In this document: in pieces, positions 1 through 5,793 of the stretch
Layout of the letters: each line of letters opens with the position of its first letter
How positions within the stretch are numbered: position 1 is the first letter of the stretch
Program-made: the position numbers and the translations under genes
Origin: DASQDT01 sp036380435
GTDB lineage: Bacteria > Acidobacteriota > Blastocatellia > Pyrinomonadales > Pyrinomonadaceae
DNA: 6,020 nucleotides
Direction of reading: 5' to 3'
Assembly: GCA_036380435.1 (NCBI GenBank)
Contig: DASVES010000315.1
Coordinates: 1-6,020, forward strand
The notes under the pieces: generated by a model
What the model saw: only the letters and a program-made list of their open reading frames with translations
The model's database searches: none
Told to the model about the DNA's origin: nothing

Positions 1-152
1 CGTTTCGTGGTGGCAGAGGTGGGATGCCGGGTGTGACATTTTCGTTTCCCGTGTCCCCGAAATGCGACAGCGCCGCCGCTGCCGCCCGCGCAATAGCTAC
101 GAACACACTCCCATCGCGCGTGGCTCCAATACGTACAGTTCGCTCCGCCCGG

Positions 153-171
153 TTCCGCACTCAGTGCGGAA
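153..171. other. Perfect 8-bp palindrome with 3-nt loop
   Basis: TTCCGCAC (153-160) and GTGCGGAA (164-171) are exact reverse complements separated by TCA. On the + strand the stem is followed by ATTCATTTT, a weak T-rich tail, so it could act as an imperfect intrinsic terminator for something transcribed from the left. It could equally be a dyad operator. No adjacent gene is certain, so the role is open. Confidence 0.45.
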
Positions 172-492
172 ATTCATTTTCATGTAACTCCGGGCGTGCC
201 GACGCCATCGATGCCGCCGCCGCATTGACGACGACACCATTGCTCTCCGGATAAGCGAAGTTAACACGATGCTGCGCTGGCGAAGACTCACGTCAGCCGA
301 CACGCGACCTCCGACATGATTGCCGTATGTGGTCGCGACGGCGCGCTTGAATCCAACGAGCAATGCTTTGCAGAATGCCAACGCTTGCGCCGGCCCGCCG
401 CTCTTTGCCAACCCACGCGGCCCGCGTCACAAGCACACTTCACCAACCCCGCGCGCCATCGGCCCGCAAAATCTTTGAAATGAAGAGGCGCC

Positions 493-514
493 GCGCGCGT
501 GCGCTAACGCGCGC
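493..514. other. GC-rich hairpin upstream of the first gene
   Basis: GCGCGCGT (493-500) and ACGCGCGC (507-514) are exact reverse complements around a 6-nt loop, about 48 bases before the ATG at 562. In a transcript starting further upstream this would be a stable stem in the leader. The arms are alternating GC, common by chance in DNA of this composition, so function is doubtful. Confidence 0.25.
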
Positions 515-561
515 CGAAGCAGCGCACGGACGGCACGACCGTTGCCCTGTTGCGTGTCGTC

Positions 562-1401
562 ATGCGCTTGAGCGAAGCCATCACACTTTACCTCGCGGCG
601 GCGGCCCCCTTCGGCGTCGCTTTCTTCCTTCGCCGGCACGTGTCGCCGCGCGTGCGCCCGCGTGCTCTTGCGCTCGCCGCGCTGGCCGGACTCGCATGGC
701 CCGCGACCACACTCCTTATGCTCTCGCGAAAATCCACTGGCGGCGGAGAGTCGAGGTCGAGCGAGGAGGCCGAGACCTCCGAGGAAAGAACTGTCGAGCG
801 CGGCGTGCGCGCCGTGGCCTCCGCGCTCTCCGACGTGGGGGAACTCTGCGGAGCCACGTCTGTTGAGAAGGACGAGCGTTTGAGTTACGTGCTCTTCGCG
901 GCGCGGCGCGCGGTCGAAAGGTTCGCGGGGCTCGCGCTGGTCGCAAAGGGGGCGAGCGTGTCGGCCGCGGCCGCTCCGCGCGAGCTGGAGTTGTGCCGCG
1001 CGGCGGGTCGCACGGGCGAAGACCTCCGGCTCGCCGGGCGCTGTACGCACCGACGTAACGTCCTTCGCCTGCTCCTGCACCGCGAGCGAGCACGCAACGA
1101 GATGCTCCATGCGCTCGCGGAAGTGAGCGAGACGGCGCGCAGGCTCGCCCACGAAGCGCACGCGCCTCGCCGGCCCACTCCGCGCGAACTCTCCGACGCG
1201 ATTCTGCGCGCATACGACCTCGCACTCGAAGTTCTCACGGGGCTTGATGACGAGCGCGCCGTCGCCGGCGTCCGGCGGCTGATCGACGCTGAGCGCGCGC
1301 ACCTTCGCGGCCCGGCCGGTGAGTCGTCCGATTCGCGCCGGAGTGCGGCGCTGCTTGAGGAAGATTATGTACGACACGAGCGGCAACTACAGCGTCTGTG
1401 A
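562..1401 (+). CDS. Hypothetical protein, two N-terminal membrane helices and helical soluble domain
   Basis: I do not recognise this 279-residue protein. Two hydrophobic segments are visible, about residues 6-24 and 35-54, separated by a short Arg-rich stretch, so the N-terminus probably forms a membrane hairpin. Residues 57-80 are a Ser/Glu-rich linker. The remainder is Arg/Glu/Ala/Leu-rich, looks mostly alpha-helical and is probably cytoplasmic, with charged stretches around 103-125, 175-200 and 207-250. No catalytic motif is apparent. The ATG at 562 is preferred because it starts just before the first helix. An in-frame TTG at 550 would add four residues. Neither has a clear Shine-Dalgarno. 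Strong G/C preference at third positions and the membrane pattern favour this strand over the long antisense frame. The stop overlaps the next gene by 35 bases, suggesting co-transcription. Confidence 0.7.
   Translation: MRLSEAITLYLAAAAPFGVAFFLRRHVSPRVRPRALALAALAGLAWPATTLLMLSRKSTGGGESRSSEEAETSEERTVERGVRAVASALSDVGELCGATSVEKDERLSYVLFAARRAVERFAGLALVAKGASVSAAAAPRELELCRAAGRTGEDLRLAGRCTHRRNVLRLLLHRERARNEMLHALAEVSETARRLAHEAHAPRRPTPRELSDAILRAYDLALEVLTGLDDERAVAGVRRLIDAERAHLRGPAGESSDSRRSAALLEEDYVRHERQLQRL
1356..1363 (+). promoter_or_regulatory. Shine-Dalgarno that fixes the start of the second membrane gene
   Basis: TGAGGAAG lies 3 bases before the ATG at 1367, with its GAGG core (1357-1360) 6 bases from that ATG. 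It is one of the few clear ribosome-binding sites in the window and lies inside the coding region of the preceding gene. It supports starting at 1367 rather than at the in-frame GTG at 1319, which would give an Arg-rich 16-residue extension. Confidence 0.7.
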
Positions 1402-2023
1402 TGAGCGCCCCTTCACTGACCCGTACCTGATGCACAGGATCGGCTGGCTGCGCGCCGAGATCACGCGCGCCGAGCAGCGCGCCCGTCTGTACCGCCGCCC
1501 CGACGAAGAGAGTGAAGCCCGTCGAATGCTTGATCCCATGCCGACCCCCGAGGCGTTCGCGGTGCTCGGGATGTTCCTCGGCCTCTTCCCGCCGGCGGTC
1601 ATCTTTTTCAGACTGTTCCACTACGGCTTCACGCCGCGACACGGACTCGTCGTCTTCCTGCTGTGTCTGGGAATGAACATCGTCTGCTTCGCCGTCGGGC
1701 GCGCGATGGGCAGGTTCGTCGGCCGCAAGATCGACGGGCTGGGGCGACCGTCCTGGCCGCTCGCGCTGGCGGCGTCGGCCGCGTTGGGCCTGTTGTGGGG
1801 AGTGGTGACGGGCGGCCTCGGCGGCGCGGTCTTCTTCGGGTTCGGAGCGCCCGTGGGGGCGGCGGCGGCCGTGCCCGTCGGCACGCTCGCCTTCGCGCTC
1901 TTCGCGCCGCTTCACCGGCTGCTCGCGCGCGATGGTATGATTGAGGCGCGGCACGCCTGGCCGCTCGTCTTCGGCGTTACGGGGCTGATCGCCGCGCTCA
2001 TCGCCAGCCCGCACGTCTTTTAG
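1367..2023 (+). CDS. Hypothetical multi-pass membrane protein
   Basis: This 218-residue protein is unrecognised but clearly an integral membrane protein. Residues 1-57 form a polar N-terminal region with many Arg and Glu residues, probably cytoplasmic. Hydrophobic segments follow at about 62-84, 93-113, 130-148, 152-180 and 198-214. The 139-174 region is strikingly Gly/Ala-rich (GGLGGAVFFGFGAPVGAAAA), which suggests tightly packed helices or a hairpin. No transporter or enzyme signature is visible. The start is set by a strong Shine-Dalgarno six bases upstream, and the first 35 bases overlap the end of the preceding gene, so the two are likely translated from one message. The stop codon TAG abuts a heptad-repeat hairpin with no spacer base, so the C-terminus could have been shaped by arrival of that repeat. 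Confidence 0.8.
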   Translation: MYDTSGNYSVCDERPFTDPYLMHRIGWLRAEITRAEQRARLYRRPDEESEARRMLDPMPTPEAFAVLGMFLGLFPPAVIFFRLFHYGFTPRHGLVVFLLCLGMNIVCFAVGRAMGRFVGRKIDGLGRPSWPLALAASAALGLLWGVVTGGLGGAVFFGFGAPVGAAAAVPVGTLAFALFAPLHRLLARDGMIEARHAWPLVFGVTGLIAALIASPHVF

Positions 2024-2135
2024 GTGAGCAGTGAGCAGTGAGCAGTAAGCAGTAAAAAGCAATGGCCGACTAGACTGAACACCGGCCACGTTTCACTCGT
2101 CTTCCACTGCTTACTGCTCACTGCTCACTGCTCAC
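2024..2135. repeat. Heptad-built inverted repeat, 30-bp perfect arms
   Basis: The left arm (2024-2053) reads as three copies of GTGAGCA, then GTAAGCA, then GT. The right arm (2106-2135) is its exact reverse complement over all 30 bases. The 52-base loop contains a smaller stem, TGGCCG (2063-2068) with CGGCCA (2083-2088). Transcribed, the whole element would form a very long hairpin. It starts on the base after the TAG of the upstream gene and ends 6 bases before the kinase ATG. There is no T-run after the right arm, so it is not a standard intrinsic terminator. Heptanucleotide repeats dispersed through intergenic regions are known, for example the STRR families of filamentous cyanobacteria. 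By analogy this is probably one member of a dispersed family or a small non-autonomous element. Confidence 0.9.
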
Positions 2136-2141
2136 TGCCTT

Positions 2142-3920
2142 ATGCTGCTCGCGCTCCTGCTGCTGTCGCTCCTGCTGCTCGTGCTGCTCGGCTTCTACGT
2201 CTTCGTGGCCGCGCCGCGCAGCCGCGCGCACCAGACGTTCGCGGCCTTCGTCGCGTGCCTCGCGCTGTGGACGGTGAAGGACATCGTGATGTGGGGCTTC
2301 GGCGAGGCGGCGGCGGGGGCAGCCGCCGGTTGGGCGAGTGTGAGCTTCGTGACGGCGCTGCTGTTGCAGTATGCGCTGGTCGTCTTCGCGTGGGTCTTCC
2401 CCGAAGGCGGGCGGGTGCCACGCGGGCGCGCGGCGGTGATGTTCGCGCCGGGGGCGGTGCTCGTGCCGGCCGCCTTGGCGGGTTTGCTCTGGGAGGAGGT
2501 CGGCGTCTCGGGCGGCGAGCTTTACATCCGCCTGTCGCTGCTCGGTTACGCCTTCGGCCTCTACATCTACGGCCTCTTCGCTTACGGCTTTTATCTACTC
2601 GCACGCAAGTACGCCCGGCACCGCGGGACGCTCTGGGGCAAACAACTCGGCGCGATACTTCTGGCGCTCGTGGTGACGGGCGCGCTCAAGACCGTCGCCA
2701 ACGTCGCGCTGCCGCTCGCGGGCGACTACCGCCTGCTGCCCTTCAGCTCCACCTTCGTCCTCGCCGGCGTGGTCATCTATGCTTACGCCATCACGAGCTT
2801 TCGGCTCTTCTCGCTCCAGTCCGCGCTCGATCAGTTCCGACTCTTCCCCATCGCCTACAAGGTCGCGCTCTCGATAGCGGCGGTGGCCGTGCTCAGTTTC
2901 GTGCTGCTGCAAATTCCGGTCGTCCGCTGGAGCTTCGGTGTGCAGACTTCGGACGCGTGGCGCCGCTACGTCGTCTTCAGCGTCATCTCGGCGCTGCTGC
3001 CGAACCTGATTCTCGTCGCCCTCGTCATCCGCATCATCTCGCGCCCGCTGCGGCGTCTGACCGAGGCGGCGGTCGAGGTGGCCGGCGGCTCCTACGGCGC
3101 GCAGGTCGAGCTACAGAGCAACGACGAGGTGGGGCTGCTCGCCGAATCGTTCAACGAGATGAGCCGCAAGATGGCCGACGACATCGAGCGACTGCGCGCG
3201 GTTGGCGAACAGCTCGCGCGCACGGAGAAACTCGCCGCCGCGGGGACGCTCGCCGCCGGCGTCGCCCACGAGGTGAACAACCCGCTCGCTTCCATCTCAT
3301 CGCTCATCCAGATTTTGCAATCGAGGACGACGAACGGCACGCCTGACGAGGAGGCGCGCGAGACCTTGCGACTCGTCCAGACGCAGATCGCCCGCATCTC
3401 GCAGGTGCTGCGCGACATGATGGACTTCGCCCGCACGCGCCCCCCGGCGCGCGCCCCGCTCGACGTGCGCGAAGTGGTCGAGTCGGGTCTTCGCTTCGCG
3501 AGCTTCGACAAGTCGTTCAAGCGTCTTCAACTCACGACCGACTGGGACGAGCGCGCGCCGATGATTTCCGCCGACGCCGACCAGCTCCAGCAAGTCTTCC
3601 TCAACCTCCTCCTGAACGCGCGCGACGCGATGCCCGACGGCGGCGAGCTGCGCGTGGCCACGCGCTTCGAAGCGCGCGCCGGCGAGCTGGCCGTCGAAAT
3701 CTCCGACACCGGCCACGGCATTCCCCCGGAACACCGCGCGCGCGTCTTCGACCCGTTCTTCACCACGAAAACCGCCGGCGCGGGAACCGGCCTCGGCCTC
3801 GCCGTCTGCTACGGCATCGTCAACGCACACGGCGGGCGCATCGACATCGTCCCGAACGGCGGACGAGGCACGACCGTCCGCGTCACGCTGCCCGCGCGCC
3901 CCGACGCGCTTCACGGATAG
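2142..3920 (+). CDS. Multi-pass membrane sensor histidine kinase (NtrB/AtoS-like core)
   Basis: This 592-residue kinase probably autophosphorylates on His376 and passes the phosphate to the regulator encoded two genes downstream. The N-terminus holds about seven hydrophobic segments (near 2-23, 31-52, 64-87, 97-118, 131-153, 167-190, 200-219), resembling 7TM-type sensor regions. Two more follow at 240-262 and 276-299, joined by only about 13 residues, so no extracytoplasmic sensor domain is present. A HAMP-like linker spans about 298-350. The catalytic core is complete: H-box GVAHEVNNPLASI (373-385), N-box NLLLNARDAM (488-497), G1 DTGHGI (522-527), F-box FDPFFTTK (536-543) and G2 GTGLGLAV (548-555). 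The ATG at 2142 begins directly with the first helix, but no Shine-Dalgarno exists: the preceding bases belong to the heptad hairpin. The next gene starts 2 bases after the stop. Confidence 0.95.
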   Translation: MLLALLLLSLLLLVLLGFYVFVAAPRSRAHQTFAAFVACLALWTVKDIVMWGFGEAAAGAAAGWASVSFVTALLLQYALVVFAWVFPEGGRVPRGRAAVMFAPGAVLVPAALAGLLWEEVGVSGGELYIRLSLLGYAFGLYIYGLFAYGFYLLARKYARHRGTLWGKQLGAILLALVVTGALKTVANVALPLAGDYRLLPFSSTFVLAGVVIYAYAITSFRLFSLQSALDQFRLFPIAYKVALSIAAVAVLSFVLLQIPVVRWSFGVQTSDAWRRYVVFSVISALLPNLILVALVIRIISRPLRRLTEAAVEVAGGSYGAQVELQSNDEVGLLAESFNEMSRKMADDIERLRAVGEQLARTEKLAAAGTLAAGVAHEVNNPLASISSLIQILQSRTTNGTPDEEARETLRLVQTQIARISQVLRDMMDFARTRPPARAPLDVREVVESGLRFASFDKSFKRLQLTTDWDERAPMISADADQLQQVFLNLLLNARDAMPDGGELRVATRFEARAGELAVEISDTGHGIPPEHRARVFDPFFTTKTAGAGTGLGLAVCYGIVNAHGGRIDIVPNGGRGTTVRVTLPARPDALHG

Positions 3921-3922
3921 CG

Positions 3923-4405
3923 ATGCCTACGCTTCACCTTGAGACGTTCGTCGCCGCGCCCGCCGAGCTTTGTTTTGACCTCTGTCTCGACGTAAATTTT
4001 CACGAGCGGGCGGGCCACGGCCGCGCCGTGTGCGGGGTCACTTCGGGGCGGCTGCAACTGGGCGACACGGTGACATGGGAGGCCGTACACTTCTTCGTCC
4101 GCCAGCGTCTCACGTCGAAGATCGTGGCTTACGAGCGGCCGCGGATGTTCACCGACGAGATGCAACGCGGGGCGTTCGCGCGCTGGAGGCACGCGCACCG
4201 CTTCGTCGAGCGGCCGGGCGGCACGCTCATCATAGACGACGTGGACTTCGCCTCGCCGCTTGGTGTTTTGGGCAAACTGGTCGATGCGGTCTTGCTCGAA
4301 AGTTACATGACGCGTTTCCTCGTCCGCCACAACCGGCACTTCAAGCGTGAGGCCGAGGCAATGGTGAAGGACGAGGCGGGCGGTTCACGGGGTAAACACA
4401 CATGA
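3923..4405 (+). CDS. SRPBCC (START/polyketide-cyclase-like) family protein
   Basis: This 160-residue protein has the features of a short SRPBCC helix-grip fold, a family that binds hydrophobic ligands in a deep cavity. It opens with a beta strand ending in the typical P-A-E/L-F-like helix start (TFVAAPAELCFDL, 8-20). Alternating strands follow (about 46-58, 63-70, 74-80, 88-96, 101-109). The DDVDFASPLGVLG segment (105-117) leads into a long C-terminal helix with RFLVRHNRHFKRE (131-143). This ending resembles SRPBCC proteins annotated as cyclase/dehydrase or cell-division-inhibitor-like. No signal peptide is seen, so it is cytoplasmic. It lies 2 bases after the kinase stop and its TGA overlaps the regulator's ATG (ATGA), so translation of all three is probably coupled. 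A ligand-binding or accessory role in the signalling pathway is inference. It could also simply be a co-transcribed passenger. Confidence 0.85.
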   Translation: MPTLHLETFVAAPAELCFDLCLDVNFHERAGHGRAVCGVTSGRLQLGDTVTWEAVHFFVRQRLTSKIVAYERPRMFTDEMQRGAFARWRHAHRFVERPGGTLIIDDVDFASPLGVLGKLVDAVLLESYMTRFLVRHNRHFKREAEAMVKDEAGGSRGKHT

Positions 4406-5760
4406 GCACACGGCCGTTGATTCTGGTCGCCGAAGACGAAGACCTGATGCGCGCCATCATCACGCGCCTGCTCGAAGCGGAGGGCTACCGCGTCTCGGCG
4501 GTGGCGAGCGCGGAGGCGGCGCTGGAGGCTTTCGCCGCCGAAGACGTGGCCGTCACGCTCACCGACATTCGCATGGCCGGGATGGACGGCCTCGCCTTGC
4601 TCGACCGCATCAAGGACGTTGACCCCGAGGCGCTCGTCGTCGTGATGACGGCCTACTCGTCGGTCGATTCGGCGGTCGCGGCCCTGCGAAAAGGAGCCTA
4701 CGACTACGTCACCAAGCCCTTCGTCAACGAAGACCTCTTGCAGTCCGTTAAGAACGCCCTGCGCCAGCGCGAGCTGTTTCGGGAGAACCGCGCGCTACGG
4801 CGCGAGCTTGATCGGCGCTACAGTTTTTCGGAGATTATCGGCACGTCGGAGAGCTTGCAGAGGGTGTTCCGCCTCGTCGAGAAGGTGGCGGGCACAAACA
4901 CGAACATCCTCATCAACGGCGAGTCGGGCACGGGCAAGGAGCTGGTAGCGCGCGCCATCCACCACAACAGCGCGCGCGCCGACCGCCCCTTCGTCGCCAT
5001 CAACTGCGGCGCGCTGCCCGAGATGCTTCTGGAGTCGGAACTCTTCGGCCACACGAAGGGCGCGTTCACGGGCGCGGTCGCCGCGCGCCCCGGCCTCTTC
5101 CGCTCGGCCGAGGGCGGCACCATTTTCCTCGACGAGATCGGCGAGGTCAGCCCGACGATGCAGGTGCGCCTGCTTCGCGCCGTGCAGGAGCACGAGGTGA
5201 CGCCCGTCGGCGCGAGCGCCGCCGTCCGCTTCGACGCGCGCATCATCTGCGCCACCAACCGCGATTTGGAGAAGGAAGTGAGCGAAGGCCGCTTCCGCGA
5301 AGACTTGTTCTACCGCCTCAACGTCATTGAAGTTCACCTGCCGCCCCTGCGTGAGCGGCGCGAGGACATCCCGCTCCTCGTCCGCCACTTCATCAAACGC
5401 ACGGCGCGCGAACAGGGGCAGTCCGAGAAGGCCGTCGAGCCGGAGGCTATGACCGCCTTCATCAACTACAATTGGCCCGGCAACGTCCGCGAACTCCAGA
5501 ACGCCGTCGAGCGCGCTTTCACTCTCAGCGCCGACTCCATCGACCCCGACAGCCTCCCGCCGCGCGTGCGCGACGCGGCCGCCGGCCAACTCCCCCTGCG
5601 TGACCCCGACGGCCTCCGCCCCACGCTCGAAGAGGTCGAGCGCCGCCACATCCTCGACACCCTCGCCTCCGTCAATCAGGACAAGACCCGCGCCGCCAAC
5701 ATCCTCGGCATCGACCTCTCCACGCTCTATCGCAAGCTCAAACGCTACGGCGCGGCATAA
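4402..5760 (+). CDS. NtrC-family sigma-54-dependent response regulator
   Basis: This 452-residue protein is a full-length NtrC-type activator that, once phosphorylated, uses ATP to remodel sigma-54 RNA polymerase at promoters. The receiver domain (about 6-118) has the acidic pair E11/D12, phospho-acceptor D55 in LTDIRM, T83 and K105 in TKPF. The AAA+ domain (about 144-380) has Walker A GESGTGKE (173-180), the sigma-54-contacting GAFTGA loop (220-225), Walker B IFLDEIGE (241-248), an arginine-rich RFREDLFYRLNV segment (297-308) and WPGNVREL (358-365). A Fis-type helix-turn-helix lies at about 412-449 (TRAANILGIDLSTLYRKLKRYG). All key residues are intact. The start ATG overlaps the upstream TGA. 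Its partner is almost certainly the kinase two genes upstream. I found no convincing sigma-54 promoter in the window, so targets probably lie elsewhere. Confidence 0.97.
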   Translation: MSTRPLILVAEDEDLMRAIITRLLEAEGYRVSAVASAEAALEAFAAEDVAVTLTDIRMAGMDGLALLDRIKDVDPEALVVVMTAYSSVDSAVAALRKGAYDYVTKPFVNEDLLQSVKNALRQRELFRENRALRRELDRRYSFSEIIGTSESLQRVFRLVEKVAGTNTNILINGESGTGKELVARAIHHNSARADRPFVAINCGALPEMLLESELFGHTKGAFTGAVAARPGLFRSAEGGTIFLDEIGEVSPTMQVRLLRAVQEHEVTPVGASAAVRFDARIICATNRDLEKEVSEGRFREDLFYRLNVIEVHLPPLRERREDIPLLVRHFIKRTAREQGQSEKAVEPEAMTAFINYNWPGNVRELQNAVERAFTLSADSIDPDSLPPRVRDAAAGQLPLRDPDGLRPTLEEVERRHILDTLASVNQDKTRAANILGIDLSTLYRKLKRYGAA

Positions 5761-5763
5761 GTA

Positions 5764-5793
5764 AAGGGGTAAGGGGGAAAGGGGAAGGGGTAA
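5764..5793 (+). repeat. G-rich spacer with short direct repeat, potential G-quadruplex
   Basis: Four G-runs of 4, 5, 4 and 4 bases (5766-5769, 5773-5777, 5781-5784, 5787-5790) are separated by TAA, AAA and AA, which fits an intramolecular G-quadruplex on the + strand. AAGGGGTAA occurs twice, at 5764-5772 and 5785-5793, 21 bases apart, and the second copy runs into the ATG of the next gene. It fills the gap after the regulator, and no terminator hairpin is seen there. The last G-run may also serve as a crude ribosome-binding site, with only two bases between it and the ATG. Confidence 0.75.

Larger units (their letters stand above)
1..561. other. Gene-poor region with no supportable CDS
   Basis: I find no convincing gene in this stretch. 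Open frames exist on both strands. One + frame runs from base 2 to a TAA at 185-187, another covers 24-254, and a minus-strand frame covers 97-411 from a TTG. Their products are rich in Arg, Ala and Ser, show no recognisable motif or membrane pattern, and lack clear ribosome-binding sites. Third-position GC in the 24-254 frame is visibly lower than in the genes downstream. The region may be an intergenic spacer, a decayed gene, or the end of a gene mostly outside the window. It should contain the promoter for the gene at 562, but I see no convincing -35/-10 or -24/-12 pair. Confidence 0.55.

Noticed and set aside
11..27. Sigma-54-like promoter (TGGCAG...ATGC) at the left edge
   Set aside because: The GG and GC elements are 12 bases apart instead of the required 10, and the flanking bases match poorly.
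2..187. Open + frame from the window edge to the TAA at 185-187, possibly a gene tail
   Set aside because: The product is Arg-rich with no recognisable motif, and the stop lies past the palindrome, so evidence is insufficient to call a partial gene.
475..508. Possible sigma-70 promoter with TTGAAA at 475-480
   Set aside because: No acceptable -10 hexamer lies at 16-18 bases. The nearest AT-containing hexamer, GCTAAC, is 22 bases away.
427..1386. Long minus-strand frame of 319 codons, longer than the + strand gene it overlaps
   Set aside because: Its product is dominated by Arg, His, Gln and Glu with no membrane or domain pattern, typical of the antisense of a GC-rich gene. The + frame has membrane helices and a G/C third-position preference.
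1235..2089. Minus-strand frame of 284 codons opposite the five-helix membrane protein
   Set aside because: Highly charged low-complexity product with no motif. The + strand frame has clear membrane helices and a Shine-Dalgarno.
2024..2135. Interpretation as an intrinsic terminator or a CRISPR array
   Set aside because: There is no T-run after the right arm, and the stem is far longer than typical terminators with a 52-base loop. The 7-base tandem units have no spacers, so it is not a CRISPR array.
2255..3346. Second + strand frame of 363 codons inside the histidine kinase
   Set aside because: Arg/Gly/Ala-rich out-of-frame translation of the kinase with no domain signal.
4795..5649. Minus-strand frame of 284 codons opposite the response regulator
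   Set aside because: It is antisense to a protein with every NtrC-family motif intact.
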